NCBI GenBank assembly: GCA_944412495.1
Contig: CALYBL010000022.1
Coordinates: 1 to 64,000, forward strand
DNA length: 64,000 bases
Direction: 5' to 3'
Origin: an uncultured Clostridia bacterium
GTDB taxonomy: Bacteria > Bacillota > Clostridia > Oscillospirales > Acutalibacteraceae
Shown piece by piece: positions 1 through 8,976 of the stretch. Numbering within the stretch: the stretch's first letter is position 1; each line of letters opens with the position of its first letter. Under the pieces are notes generated by a model. It searched no databases and was not told the origin of the DNA. It saw only the letters and a program-made list of their open reading frames with translations. Made by a program: the position numbers and the translations under genes.

Positions 1-27
1 ACATCGGCAGAAAGCCATTCTTAAAGG

Positions 28-57
28 AAAAAACGGCATAGCCACAAGGCTATACCG
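28..57 (-). terminator. Intrinsic terminator (second of a tandem pair)
   Basis: On the minus strand a 10-bp stem (CGGTATAGCC / GGCTATGCCG, loop TTGT) is followed directly by TTTTTT. It lies about 35 nt beyond the terminator that follows ribF, so the two form a tandem pair, or this one ends a separate short transcript. Confidence 0.7.
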
Positions 58-91
58 CATTCACACAACAATATTTCATTGAGATACAAAA

Positions 92-131
92 GCCCTTGGG
101 GCACCTTCCTTACGGAGGGTGCCCCAAGGGC
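92..131 (-). terminator. Strong terminator after ribF
   Basis: A 14-bp GC-rich stem (GCCCTTGGGGCACC / GGTGCCCCAAGGGC) is followed on the minus strand by TTTTGT and on the plus strand by CGGATTTTTT, so it could work in both directions. It begins about 20 nt past the ribF stop and closes the nrnA-truB-ribF unit. Confidence 0.85.
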
Positions 132-151
132 GGATTTTTTATATGCATTAT

Positions 152-1093
152 TTATTTAATTTCGTCTATGTCGCATCTGCCGGCCATGTACTTCTCATAC
201 CACTGACGCGCCTGAGTAATATTTCCATTAACAGTGTTCACAAGGTCGTCGGCGCTCTCAAATTTGCGCTCATCTCTAAGAAAATCAAACAGCTGCAGCC
301 GGACCTTTTTCCCGTACAGGTCGCCGCGGTAGCCTATTATATGCGTCTCCGACAGCGGATAATCCACACTGTATGTAGGACGCAGCCCTATGTTCGTCAC
401 GCCCGGAAGCCAGCTTCCGTCCACATTCACCAGCGATATGTACACGCCGTATTTCGGCAGCACGATATTTTCGGGATATCTCTGGTTTATCGTCGGAAAG
501 CCGAGTGTGCGGCCGCGCATGTCCCCTTTTATAACCTCAGCCTCAAAGCCGAACGGTCGGCCGAGCATGCCGCCGGCAAGCGCCATGTCGCCCTCGCCTA
601 CAGCCTGCCTTATCGCAGTGGAGGAAGCATGCATCCCGTTATAGGTTAAAATGCCGCTGACATTCAAAGCTATGCCGTGCGCAGAGCATATCTTCTCAAG
701 CTCTGCACTGCCCATACGGTCGGAGCCCATAATAAAATTGCTGCCGCAGCTTATAGCCCTGACATGAAGCCGGTCTGCAAGGATATCCATAAACTCATCC
801 GCCGTATATGCCCTCACCTCTGCAAAGTCAAGTATGTACATGCAGTCGGCGCCAAGCGCACGGATGATATCTTTCTTTTCATCCTCGCTCACTATTGCCG
901 GCGGCGCGCTTCCCGTCAGCACTGAAAGGGGGTGCTTATCAAACGTGAGCACGCCGGTGCGCATAGTGCCTTTATATCGCAGCGCGGACTCTATCACACG
1001 GCGGTGGCCTATATGAACGCCGTCAAAATATCCCATGGCAAGGCTCAGCCCTTTAGACTTATCACGGCTGCAAATATCCCTGTATATCTCCAA
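152..1093 (-). CDS. ribF: Bifunctional riboflavin kinase / FAD synthetase
   Basis: Cytoplasmic enzyme that phosphorylates riboflavin to FMN and adenylylates FMN to FAD. The N-terminal nucleotidyltransferase domain shows MGYFDGVHIGH with its HIGH-type motif. The C-terminal riboflavin kinase domain shows GRTLGFPTIN and PGVTNIGLRPT. About 313 residues, normal for the family. I chose the TTG at 1093 because GGTGAT, part of the extended Shine-Dalgarno sequence, lies just upstream. A GTG at 1102 adds three residues (MIY) but has no ribosome-binding site. It is last in the nrnA-truB-ribF group; rpsO, which often follows ribF in Firmicutes, is not here. Confidence 0.93.
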   Translation of the reverse strand: MEIYRDICSRDKSKGLSLAMGYFDGVHIGHRRVIESALRYKGTMRTGVLTFDKHPLSVLTGSAPPAIVSEDEKKDIIRALGADCMYILDFAEVRAYTADEFMDILADRLHVRAISCGSNFIMGSDRMGSAELEKICSAHGIALNVSGILTYNGMHASSTAIRQAVGEGDMALAGGMLGRPFGFEAEVIKGDMRGRTLGFPTINQRYPENIVLPKYGVYISLVNVDGSWLPGVTNIGLRPTYSVDYPLSETHIIGYRGDLYGKKVRLQLFDFLRDERKFESADDLVNTVNGNITQARQWYEKYMAGRCDIDEIK

Positions 1094-1230
1094 ATAAATC
1101 ACCCGGTAAAAATAAATATGAGCTTATCTCAGATTTCGGTATTAGGCTCTGTAACGGCAAGGCAATAGTCCAAGGCAAGAAGAAGCCGTTTTCAATAGCT
1201 CGTTTTTAATAATAAGCTCGACGCACGGCG

Positions 1231-2109
1231 CTATACTCTTATGAGGCAGGCGTGCTTTAAAACACCGCGCTCAGAGTCCACACTGCCAAGGCCCAAAAAG
1301 CCGCTGTCATCATATATCCTCACGATTTGTGAGGGCGTGCCGTCAAGCTTTACTCTGTCCATGCTCAGCCATCCGCCGTTTGACAGCCGCGCCGACTGCG
1401 CCGGCGTCACAAAGGCGGCGGAATATGCAAAAAAAGCAGCATCTGCCGGAATCACGCTTTTAAGAGGGTCTAACGCCACGTCTTCTATCTTAACACAGCC
1501 GCTTTCGCCAAAGCCGCAGGCAGCCGTGCGCCTGAGCGAGTCGAGATGCGCGTATGTACCCAGAATCTCTCCGACGTCATCGGCAAGCGTGCGTATATAT
1601 GTCCCTGACGAGCAGGCTATGTCGAGCAAAAACTGCTGCCGGCATTTGTCAAACGACAGCAGGTCTATGCTGTATACCGTTACCCTCCGCTTTTCGCGGT
1701 GTATCTCTTTTCCCCTGCGTGCCAAATCATACAGCCGCACTCCGTCCTTTTTGACGGCAGAGTACATGGGCGGCACCTGCTCTATCTCGCCGGTAAAGCC
1801 CTTAAGCGCACGCCGTATGTCGTCTTCTCCCACAGCCATATCTGACCTTGCGACAACGGCGCCTGTCTTATCCAGCGTATCAGTCCTTGTGCCTAAGCTT
1901 ACCCCCGCGGTATACCGCTTGCCGGTATCCGGAAGGTAGCCAAGCAGCTTTGCCGTGCGGCCCAGCATCAGCACCATGACGCCCGTCGCCATAGGGTCGA
2001 GCGTACCGGCGTGGCCTATTTTCTTAACCCCGGTTATGCCGCGTATCTTTGCCACAACGTCAAACGACGTCCAGCCCTCCGGCTTGTCTATTATCAGGAA
2101 TCCGTTCAT
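1231..2109 (-). CDS. truB: tRNA pseudouridine(55) synthase
   Basis: Makes the T-loop pseudouridine 55 in tRNAs. The product begins MNGFLIIDKPEGWTSFDVV and carries HAGTLDPMATGVM, where the Asp is the catalytic nucleophile of the family. The TYIRTLADDVGE segment and a C-terminal PUA-like region follow. 292 residues is normal. AGGAGAG lies upstream of the ATG. It sits between nrnA and ribF in the usual Firmicute order, with 128-137 nt to ribF that hold no gene. Confidence 0.95.
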   Translation of the reverse strand: MNGFLIIDKPEGWTSFDVVAKIRGITGVKKIGHAGTLDPMATGVMVLMLGRTAKLLGYLPDTGKRYTAGVSLGTRTDTLDKTGAVVARSDMAVGEDDIRRALKGFTGEIEQVPPMYSAVKKDGVRLYDLARRGKEIHREKRRVTVYSIDLLSFDKCRQQFLLDIACSSGTYIRTLADDVGEILGTYAHLDSLRRTAACGFGESGCVKIEDVALDPLKSVIPADAAFFAYSAAFVTPAQSARLSNGGWLSMDRVKLDGTPSQIVRIYDDSGFLGLGSVDSERGVLKHACLIRV

Positions 2110-2221
2110 ACACTCTCCTGCTTAATTTTCATAAAATAAGTTTACCGTCCAATCTGCCAATTTCACAAAGCGCAGATGTTAAGGATGCGTTAATCGGCAG
2201 AGCACTTTCCTGCGCCGGAGG

Positions 2222-3175
2222 TCACAGGCCGTGCCGCGACAGCAGTTCCTCCGCCTTTTTCACGAGCGCAGACTTGACCTCCGCTTCGCTGCCCTTTATG
2301 CGGCAGCCGGACGCCCTGAGATGCCCGCCGCCTCCGAACGCCCGGCAAAGCTCGGAGGCGTCTGCCGGCGGATGGGTCCGCACCGACGCCTTAAAGCCGC
2401 CCTCCTCCGACTCCTTAAGCGTAATTCCCACTATTACGCCCTCTATCTGGCGCGGGAAGGCAGACAGCCCCTCTATGTCTTCATCGGACGCGCCCGTCTT
2501 ATCAAGCATGGAGCGCAGTACCGTTATAACTGCTACCCTGCCGCCGCAGTAATATTCGAGCGTATTGGTGACGAGCCGCTCAAGCTCTATTGCCGATTTG
2601 CTCTTGGTCTCAAACAGGCGGCGGTTTATTTCTTCTATATCTATCCCCGCTTCAAGCATTTGCGCCGCTATATAGTGCGTGCGTGCGGTGGTATTGGAGA
2701 ACCTGAAGCAGCCGGTGTCAGTCGATATCCCGGTGTATATACACTCGGCTATGTATTTGTCTGGCTTAACGCCTAACTGCTCCGCAATATCGTACAAAAT
2801 CTCTGCTGCCGCCGCGCTCTCGGCATCGACATAGGTTATATCAGCATAGCCGGTGTTTGACACATGGTGGTCTATGCAGAGATTTATCTTTCCGGCATAT
2901 GATTTGTATTCGCCCAGCAGCTTTACGTCAGCAACATCAGCGGCGATTATGCTTTCCACTTCAAAATTACACGTCACTGCGTCGCCGACAAGGCGGGAAT
3001 ACATCGCCGGAATATCATCGGCACATGCTACTGACGCTTTTTTGCCGAGCCTCTTTATTATTCCGCACAGACCGCAGGCCGTACCTATCGTGTCCCCGTC
3101 CGGCGAGGCGTGCATGAGTATAAGATAATTGTCATGCTCTTTAATATAATTTATCACCGACTGAAGTCCAGACAT
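2222..3175 (-). CDS. nrnA: DHH-family oligoribonuclease / pAp phosphatase
   Basis: Predicted to degrade very short oligoribonucleotides and dephosphorylate 3'-phosphoadenosine 5'-phosphate, as NrnA does. DHH domain: ASPDGDTIG near residue 26, then the signature CIDHHVSN, then a C-terminal DHHA1 domain ending GGGGHLRASGC, the substrate-binding glycine loop. The start is set at the ATG at 3175, which has AGAGGTGG five nt upstream; a longer frame reaching 3247 lacks a ribosome-binding site. About 317 residues. It is separated from rbfA by 338 nt with a palindromic terminator-like element, so it may have its own promoter. Confidence 0.9.
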   Translation of the reverse strand: MSGLQSVINYIKEHDNYLILMHASPDGDTIGTACGLCGIIKRLGKKASVACADDIPAMYSRLVGDAVTCNFEVESIIAADVADVKLLGEYKSYAGKINLCIDHHVSNTGYADITYVDAESAAAAEILYDIAEQLGVKPDKYIAECIYTGISTDTGCFRFSNTTARTHYIAAQMLEAGIDIEEINRRLFETKSKSAIELERLVTNTLEYYCGGRVAVITVLRSMLDKTGASDEDIEGLSAFPRQIEGVIVGITLKESEEGGFKASVRTHPPADASELCRAFGGGGHLRASGCRIKGSEAEVKSALVKKAEELLSRHGL

Positions 3176-3513
3176 ATTGTCCACCTCTGTTAAATAAATT
3201 GTCGTTAAACGTCTTCGCGCTTGTTTAAGGAAACAGCAATACGGCATTTGATTATTTTCTGTTCAATCAAGCTGATTTACCGTCACACACATAATATTAA
3301 GCGGCAAGCCTCAGCATGGGCGCTATGACCATTGCAGTCTTGGCCACGGTATTCGGCGGCAGGAATATTTTTCATTTAAGCCCTGTCCCTGTTTTAACGG
3401 CGCGGTGCCGGCAAAAGCATCGCAGCTCAAGCGCTGTACGTATTTTAACAAAAGGGCAGACATGTCTGCCCTTTTTGCCCTTAGTCCGCAATTAAAATAT
3501 CGCAGCAGCAAAG
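3176..3513. other. Intergenic region nrnA-rbfA
   Basis: No credible gene on either strand. It contains the palindrome at 3450-3475 listed separately. I found no convincing -35/-10 pair for nrnA in it; small open frames here overlap the palindrome and have no ribosome-binding site. Confidence 0.5.
3450..3475 (-). terminator. Palindromic terminator-like element after rbfA
   Basis: A perfect 26-nt palindrome (13-nt arms, centre ACATGT) starts about 40 nt past the rbfA stop. On the minus strand it ends CCCTTTTGTT; on the plus strand CCCTTTTTGCCC. It may partly terminate the rimP-rbfA transcript before nrnA. Confidence 0.55.
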
Positions 3514-3885
3514 CTAATCCGCCTTGTCCTTTTGCATATCCTGCCCTTTATGCAGGCTGTCTATTATCTTCGATATACCCTCGGCATACTGCACGCTGTC
3601 GTCGGCTATAAATTTAAGCTCCGGCATCTTGCGCAGGCGTATATTCTCATTCAGCCTGCTTCTTATAAAGGCCGCGGCATGCTGCAGCCCTTCGACTGCC
3701 TTTCTTGCCGTGTCGCCGCCCTCAACGGCGCTTATATATACCTTTGCATACGATAAATCGTTCGTGAGGTCGACCTTCACCACGCTGAGCATACCTGTCA
3801 CCCGCGGATCCTTGACGTCCCTTATTATATACGCCAGCTCACGTCTTATATCCTCCGCCACGCGCCCGACTTTATAGCTTGGCAT
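3514..3885 (-). CDS. rbfA: Ribosome-binding factor A
   Basis: Small KH-like factor that matures the 30S subunit and 16S rRNA 5' end. The start MPSYKVGRVAEDIRREL and the core KDPRVTGMLSVVKVDLT are typical of the family; 123 residues is normal. ATG with a Shine-Dalgarno-like AGGAAT stretch just upstream. It follows infB by 102 nt, in the standard infB-rbfA order. Confidence 0.95.
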   Translation of the reverse strand: MPSYKVGRVAEDIRRELAYIIRDVKDPRVTGMLSVVKVDLTNDLSYAKVYISAVEGGDTARKAVEGLQHAAAFIRSRLNENIRLRKMPELKFIADDSVQYAEGISKIIDSLHKGQDMQKDKAD

Positions 3886-3987
3886 GACAAATTCCTCCGT
3901 TTAGCGGCGGCTTTTCACCGCCTGTTTTAGCATCTGCTTCATAGGCTCTCCACGCCACAGCCGCACACGGCCGGGCGCTGTGCCTTA

Positions 3988-6375
3988 TCAGTCGCGGTAT
4001 TCCTCCACGATAAATGCTTCGAATATATCGCCGACCTTTATATCGTTGAATTTTTCAAGACCTATACCGCATTCATAGCCCTGGTTTACCTCTTTGACGT
4101 CGTCCTTAAAGCGGCGCAGTGAGTCTATCTTGTCCTCCGCCACAACTATGCCCTCGCGGACAACCCTTATATTGGACGCGCGCGTCACTTTGCCGTCCAG
4201 CACATAGCAGCCGGCAACGGTGCCCACACTTGATATTTTGTACACTTCGCGAACTTCTATGCGCCCTATATCGACATCCCTGTATTTTGGCGCCAGCATG
4301 CCCTTCATCGCACTCTTTATCTCATCTATGCAGTCGTATATCACGCGGTAGAAGCGCATGTCTACGCCCTCGCGCTTGGCATTTTCCGACGCTACCGGGT
4401 CTGGACGGACGTTAAAGCCGACTATTATCGCACCTGAGGTGTTTGCCAGCATTACATCGGATTCGCTTACCGCGCCGACACCGCCGTGGATAACCTGAAC
4501 GTGCACCTCCTCGTTGGAAAGCTTTTCAAGCGACTGCTTTATTGCTTCCACCGAGCCCTGAACGTCGGCCTTTACTATTATGTTCAGCGTCTTTACCTCG
4601 CCGCTCTGTATATGGGAGAAGAGGTTTTCCAGCGTGACCTGCTCGCGCTTGCCCCATATCTCTTCTTTTGCTTTCTGCTTGCGCTGCTCCACCAGCTCGC
4701 GGGCCAGCTTTTCATCAGATACGGCGTCAAATGCATCGCCCGCCTCCGGGACCTCCGCAAGGCCTATTATCTCCACAGGCACGCTCGGCCCTGCCGATTT
4801 AATTCTCTCGCCTCTGTCGTTCACCATTGCCCTTACGCGTCCGACAGAGGTGCCGGCTACTATAACGTCACCTGCATTGAGAGTGCCGTTTTGTACCAGC
4901 ACGCTCGTCACCGGGCCGCGGCCCTTGTCCAGCCGCGCCTCAATAACAGTACCCTTCGCGCGGCGGTTGGGATTGGCCTTGAGCTCCATCATATCCGCCA
5001 CAAGCAGTATGCTATCAAGCAGCTTGTCTATGCCCTCGTTCTTAAGCGCCGATACAGGTACACAGATGGTGTCGCCGCCCCATTCCTCCGGCACGATATT
5101 ATATTCGGTGAGCTGCTGCATCACACGCTCCGGAGAGGCCTCCGGCTTATCCATCTTGTTTATCGCAACTATTATCTGAACATCCGCTGCCTTGGCGTGG
5201 TTAATAGCCTCCACCGTCTGCGGCATTATGCCGTCGTCGGCCGCAACCACCAGCACCGCTATGTCCGTTACCTGTGCGCCGCGCTGGCGCATGGAGGTAA
5301 ACGCCTCATGGCCGGGAGTATCTATAAACGTTATGTCCCTGTCATTGACCTTTACCATATAAGCGCCTATGTGCTGGGTTATGCCGCCAGCCTCAGTCGA
5401 CGTAACATGTGCGTGGCGTATGGTGTCCAGCAGCGAGGTCTTGCCGTGGTCAACGTGTCCCATCACGACTACTATCGGGGCGCGCGGCTCAAGATTCTCG
5501 GCCGCGTCGTCGGTGTCGTCTATTATCATTTCCTCAATGGTTACGACCACCTCGCGCTCAACCTTGGCGCCGAGCTCTGTCGCCACCAGCTCCGCCGTGT
5601 CGAAGTCTATCGTCTGCGTAACGGTGGCCATAACGCCAAGCTGCATGAGCTGCTTTATGACCTCGGCCGCCGTCTTCTTAAGCCTTGACGCCAGCTCGCC
5701 AACCGTTATCTCGTCGCCTATAGTCACCTTTATCGGAGTCTTCTTTATGCGCTCAAGCTGCATGCGGCGGAGCTTATCCGCCTCCGTCTCGCGCTTGCTG
5801 CCATACTGCTTTTTGGAGTTCGGCCTGCGGCCTATCTTCTGCTTGTGCACGCCGCTGTCCTTTGTGGCCTTCTGCGAGGCTATTTCCTCGTATTTCTCGT
5901 TGTATTTGTCAAGCTCCACCTGCGAGGCCCTGGTGTCTATAGTGCGCATTTTAGCCGGGCCGCGGTTCGGATGCTCCTTCGGCCTGTCGTCCTTCTCGGC
6001 TGCCTTATCTGTGCCGGCGTCTTCGGCCGTGTCGTCTGCCTTAGCCTTCCCCTCAGCAGCAGCGCTTGACGACTGCTTCGCCGCCTTCATCATATTCGCT
6101 ATTTCCTGCTGCTTCGCAAGCATGTCGGCCTTTTCCTTTTCTTTGGTCTTTTTGCTCTCCTCACGAGCCTTTTCACCCTCGGCAAAATATTCGTCAAAGC
6201 TCTCTACCTGATTATTCTGCGTCAGATAGTCAAATATTACGTCGAGCTCCTCCTCCTCAAGCGCCGTCATACTCTTTTTGGCAGTCGGAAAATAATTTTT
6301 CAGCAGCTCGACTATCTCCTTGCTCTGAAGTCCGAAGTCTTTTGCCACCTCGTGCACCCTATATTTGATAAGCAT
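3988..6375 (-). CDS. infB: Translation initiation factor IF-2
   Basis: GTPase that brings initiator fMet-tRNA to the 30S subunit and promotes subunit joining. Order: an IF2-N module at about residues 1-55, a charged Lys/Glu/Ala-rich linker (about 60-200), a second IF2-N module (about 213-272), then the G domain with GHVDHGKT at about 306-313, DTPGHEAF and NKMD, then domains II-IV ending near residue 795. The variable, charged N-terminal linker is usual. Between ylxQ and rbfA in the nusA operon. Confidence 0.97.
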   Translation of the reverse strand: MLIKYRVHEVAKDFGLQSKEIVELLKNYFPTAKKSMTALEEEELDVIFDYLTQNNQVESFDEYFAEGEKAREESKKTKEKEKADMLAKQQEIANMMKAAKQSSSAAAEGKAKADDTAEDAGTDKAAEKDDRPKEHPNRGPAKMRTIDTRASQVELDKYNEKYEEIASQKATKDSGVHKQKIGRRPNSKKQYGSKRETEADKLRRMQLERIKKTPIKVTIGDEITVGELASRLKKTAAEVIKQLMQLGVMATVTQTIDFDTAELVATELGAKVEREVVVTIEEMIIDDTDDAAENLEPRAPIVVVMGHVDHGKTSLLDTIRHAHVTSTEAGGITQHIGAYMVKVNDRDITFIDTPGHEAFTSMRQRGAQVTDIAVLVVAADDGIMPQTVEAINHAKAADVQIIVAINKMDKPEASPERVMQQLTEYNIVPEEWGGDTICVPVSALKNEGIDKLLDSILLVADMMELKANPNRRAKGTVIEARLDKGRGPVTSVLVQNGTLNAGDVIVAGTSVGRVRAMVNDRGERIKSAGPSVPVEIIGLAEVPEAGDAFDAVSDEKLARELVEQRKQKAKEEIWGKREQVTLENLFSHIQSGEVKTLNIIVKADVQGSVEAIKQSLEKLSNEEVHVQVIHGGVGAVSESDVMLANTSGAIIVGFNVRPDPVASENAKREGVDMRFYRVIYDCIDEIKSAMKGMLAPKYRDVDIGRIEVREVYKISSVGTVAGCYVLDGKVTRASNIRVVREGIVVAEDKIDSLRRFKDDVKEVNQGYECGIGLEKFNDIKVGDIFEAFIVEEYRD

Positions 6376-6537
6376 ATATAACCTCCATTAACCGGCGCAC
6401 CGCCGCATTTAATATTGTATCTGTAAAGCACCGCCGTACTGCAGCAGAACTCTGTCAAAAGCCGTTAAGCCGTATGCGGTACCAAAGTCATCGCCCTCAG
6501 CGCAAAGCTGTGCGCCTAATGCTTTACCTTGTGTCCT

Positions 6538-6840
6538 TTAATCCGCCGCACAAAGCTCTCTTATCCGCTTGGCAAAATTAATGTCTGTTACCGAAAGCAC
6601 CCCCGAACGCCTGCCCAGCGCCCGTGCCACGCCGTCCATATCCATATTAAGCCTTATCATATCAATGCCGCCTGACTCGCAAAGCCGTGCCGTATTTCTC
6701 AGCGTGCGGTCGGAAATATCGCTTGCAACAAGCACTAACGCGCATCTGCCCTTTTTCACATCGGCCTCAGTCATATTATAGCCAAATGTCATTTTTCCAG
6801 CCTTTACGACAAGCCCCAAAAACAGCATCAGCTTATCCAT
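6538..6840 (-). CDS. ylxQ: L7Ae-family RNA-binding protein YlxQ
   Basis: 100-residue protein of the L7Ae/L30e/S12e fold, which binds kink-turn RNA in related proteins; the exact role of YlxQ is not settled. It begins MDKLMLFLGLVVKAGKM and contains CALVLVASDISDRT, matching the family. Its start overlaps the end of the upstream rnpM/ylxR gene by 8 nt, indicating translational coupling. About 160 nt without a gene follow before infB. Confidence 0.88.
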   Translation of the reverse strand: MDKLMLFLGLVVKAGKMTFGYNMTEADVKKGRCALVLVASDISDRTLRNTARLCESGGIDMIRLNMDMDGVARALGRRSGVLSVTDINFAKRIRELCAAD

Positions 6841-7099
6841 TTTCTATCTCCTCCAAAAGCCGCTGATATATCTCATCAGGAATCTCACACTCAAACGCCT
6901 TGTTAAGCCGCCGGGATTTTCTCGCTTTCTTCAGACATTCGGCATCATTGCAGATATATGCACCTCTGCCGGATTTTTTGCCGGTTTTATCTATACTTAT
7001 TTCCCCGTCCGGCGATTTTACAACACGTATAAGCTCCGACTTCGGACGCCGCACCGAGCACCCGGTGCACATTCTTTCGGGTATGTGCCTAACCTTCAT
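6833..7099 (-). CDS. rnpM: YlxR family RNA-binding protein (RnpM)
   Basis: 88-residue basic protein of the YlxR family. The B. subtilis member has been reported to bind and modulate RNase P, hence the name RnpM. Seen: ERMCTGCSVRRPKSELIRV near the N-terminus, then GRGAYICNDAECL. The Cys residues are typical of the family. Lies between nusA and ylxQ and overlaps ylxQ by 8 nt. Confidence 0.9.
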   Translation of the reverse strand: MKVRHIPERMCTGCSVRRPKSELIRVVKSPDGEISIDKTGKKSGRGAYICNDAECLKKARKSRRLNKAFECEIPDEIYQRLLEEIENG

Positions 7100-7131
7100 A
7101 TGTCATCAGTCCCCTTAAGGCCGTATGCTTT

Positions 7132-8184
7132 CTATTCGCCGTAAAAGCCGCTTGCCGGAAGTATGTCTATCTTCCAGCCGGTGAGGCGCGCAGCAAGACG
7201 GGCGTTCTGGCCCTTGTTGCCTATAGCCAGCGAAAGCTGCTCGTCCGGCACCGATACACGACAGGAGCGGGTCTCGGAATTTACTATTTCCACGTTTACT
7301 ACGTCCGCCGGAGAAAGCGCAGCGGCTATAAACTCCTCCGGATTTTCTGAGTATTTAACTATATCTATCTTCTCGCCGCCGAGCTCCTCAACTATCTTGT
7401 TCACGCGTGCGCCGCGCTGGCCTATGCAGGAGCCGACTGCGTCCAGATTTTCATCCTTTGAATAAACCGCCATCTTTGTGCGTGACCCAGCCTCACGGGA
7501 TATCGCCTTTATCTCTATCTCCCCGCTGTATATCTCGGGGACTTCCAGCTCGAACAGACGCTTTACAAGTCCGGGATGCGTGCGCGATATCATTGCGCGC
7601 GGGCCCTTGCCGGTGTCCTTGACGTCCACTATAAATACCTTTATGTGGTCGCCCTCCTGAAACTCGTCACTCTCAAGCTGCTCGGAGCGCGGAAGTATCG
7701 CCTCCGCCTTTCCTATCTCTACAGTCACAGCGCCGGTTTTCGGGTCGACGCGCTGCACCACCGCCGTGACCAGCTCCTGCTGGCGGCTCTGGAATTCCTC
7801 CATCATCTGGCCGCGCTCGGCCTCTCTTATTCCCTGCCTTATGACGTGCTTTGCCGTCTGCGCAACTATTCTGCCAAACTGGTTTGTGTCAAGATGAATC
7901 TCCACGAAATCGCCGGTCTTGGCCTTGGAGTCGTATTTTTTTGCATCCGCAGGAAGTATCTGTGAATATACGTCCTCCACCTCGTCGACTACCTCCTTGC
8001 GTACATACACGTCAAAGGTGCCGTCAGGTATGTCTATATCACAGAAAACGATATCCTTACCGCCGTAATCGCGCCTTACCGCCACTATTATAGCATTCTG
8101 TATCTTTTCCGCAAGATACTCCGCCGGTATTCCCTTCTCCTTTTCCAGCTGGCTTAAAGCTTCAAAAAACTCGTTATTGTTCAT
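7132..8184 (-). CDS. nusA: Transcription termination/antitermination factor NusA
   Basis: Binds RNA polymerase and nascent RNA to control pausing and intrinsic termination. The N-terminal RNAP-binding domain is followed by an S1 domain around residues 130-200 (GDHIKVFIVDVKD) and two KH domains, including GQRGARVNKIVEELGGEKID and AIGNKGQNARLAARLTGWKI. 350 residues with no acidic C-terminal repeats, as in Gram-positive NusA. Follows rimP by 86 nt. The hairpin upstream of rimP may be a NusA-responsive attenuator. Confidence 0.97.
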   Translation of the reverse strand: MNNNEFFEALSQLEKEKGIPAEYLAEKIQNAIIVAVRRDYGGKDIVFCDIDIPDGTFDVYVRKEVVDEVEDVYSQILPADAKKYDSKAKTGDFVEIHLDTNQFGRIVAQTAKHVIRQGIREAERGQMMEEFQSRQQELVTAVVQRVDPKTGAVTVEIGKAEAILPRSEQLESDEFQEGDHIKVFIVDVKDTGKGPRAMISRTHPGLVKRLFELEVPEIYSGEIEIKAISREAGSRTKMAVYSKDENLDAVGSCIGQRGARVNKIVEELGGEKIDIVKYSENPEEFIAAALSPADVVNVEIVNSETRSCRVSVPDEQLSLAIGNKGQNARLAARLTGWKIDILPASGFYGE

Positions 8185-8270
8185 CTTATGTCGCCGTGCC
8201 GCTTACGGCCTCACCCTCCAAAATAATATTTTGTTTTTTAGCGCGGCTGTTTTGTGTTCTATATTTACTT

Positions 8271-8735
8271 TTATATGTCCTCGTCGAGCTTGACCTTTGA
8301 TACGTCCTTGCCGGAAAAGCTCAGTATTTCGCCATCCGAGCGAATGGATATGTCGCCGTTCTCACCGTACCCAAGCAGCGTGCCGGCATATTTCTTCGCG
8401 CCGTTTACCGCCCTATACAGGCTTACGATTATGTCCCTGCCGGCCATTTTCTCAAAGTGCTCCTTACGCCTCAGCTCGCGGCCTATGCCGGGTGACGTTA
8501 CAACCAGGCAGTACTGCTTATCGATAAAATCATATTCGTCAAGCAGCGGATCTATCTCTCTGCTCATATTCTCGCAGTCGGTTATGTTTATGCCGCCGGG
8601 CTTGTCTATTATTATATTAAGATAATAGTCGCCGCCCTCCTTGACAAAGCACACATCCCATATCTCAAGGCCGAGTCTTTCGGCTACCGGCCTCGCAAGC
8701 TCCATGGTTCTTTCGGCTACACCCGCTGAAGGCAT
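8271..8735 (-). CDS. rimP: Ribosome maturation factor RimP
   Basis: Assists 30S subunit assembly. Contains LGLEIWDVCFVKEGGDYYLNI-type sequence (first 20 residues of that stretch are typical), IIIDKPGGI and VTSPGIGREL, all characteristic of RimP/YlxS. The start is placed at the ATG at 8735, which has AAAGGAAG upstream; a frame running to 8771 would translate part of the leader hairpin and has no ribosome-binding site. 154 residues. First gene of the rimP-nusA-rnpM-ylxQ-infB-rbfA operon. Confidence 0.93.
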   Translation of the reverse strand: MPSAGVAERTMELARPVAERLGLEIWDVCFVKEGGDYYLNIIIDKPGGINITDCENMSREIDPLLDEYDFIDKQYCLVVTSPGIGRELRRKEHFEKMAGRDIIVSLYRAVNGAKKYAGTLLGYGENGDISIRSDGEILSFSGKDVSKVKLDEDI

Positions 8736-8773
8736 ATTATCTTCCTTTCTTATCCAAACATGCCAAAACAAAC

Positions 8774-8799
8774 GAAAGAGCAGGTTACCCTACTCTTTC
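8774..8799 (-). promoter_or_regulatory. Leader hairpin / candidate attenuator of the rimP-nusA operon
   Basis: On the minus strand an 11-bp stem (GAAAGAGTAGG / CCTGCTCTTTC, one G-U pair, GTAA tetraloop of GNRA type) is followed by GTTTGTTTTGG. It lies about 40 nt upstream of the rimP start. The interrupted U-tract makes a weak intrinsic terminator, the kind that depends on NusA. In B. subtilis NusA autoregulates its operon through such a site; here this is inference. Confidence 0.6.
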
Positions 8800-8836
8800 C
8801 CTCAGTCTTACTTCTATAGAAGTATATCACATCTCT

Positions 8837-8864
8837 TTTATAATTGCAAGCCCATTCTTAACAA
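8837..8864 (-). promoter_or_regulatory. Candidate sigma-A promoter of the rimP-nusA operon
   Basis: Minus strand TTGTTA (8859-8864), 16-nt spacer, TATAAA (8837-8842). Initiation near 8830 would place the attenuator hairpin about 30 nt into the transcript. A second possible -10 (TATAAT with GTGAAA 17 nt upstream) lies further upstream near 8895, so use of either is uncertain. Confidence 0.45.
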
Positions 8865-8976
8865 TTTTGCACGTCTTATATATATTGTATATTATACCCA
8901 GTGCAAATAATAATTTCACGGCGGATTTTGCTTTGTCACGTCTGCTTTCCGTTTCTTTTTCTCTGCTCAGCACCGC

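Noticed and set aside
4486..5688. 400-codon plus-strand open frame opposite infB
   Set aside because: Antisense to the conserved G domain and domains II-IV of IF-2; no recognisable protein features.
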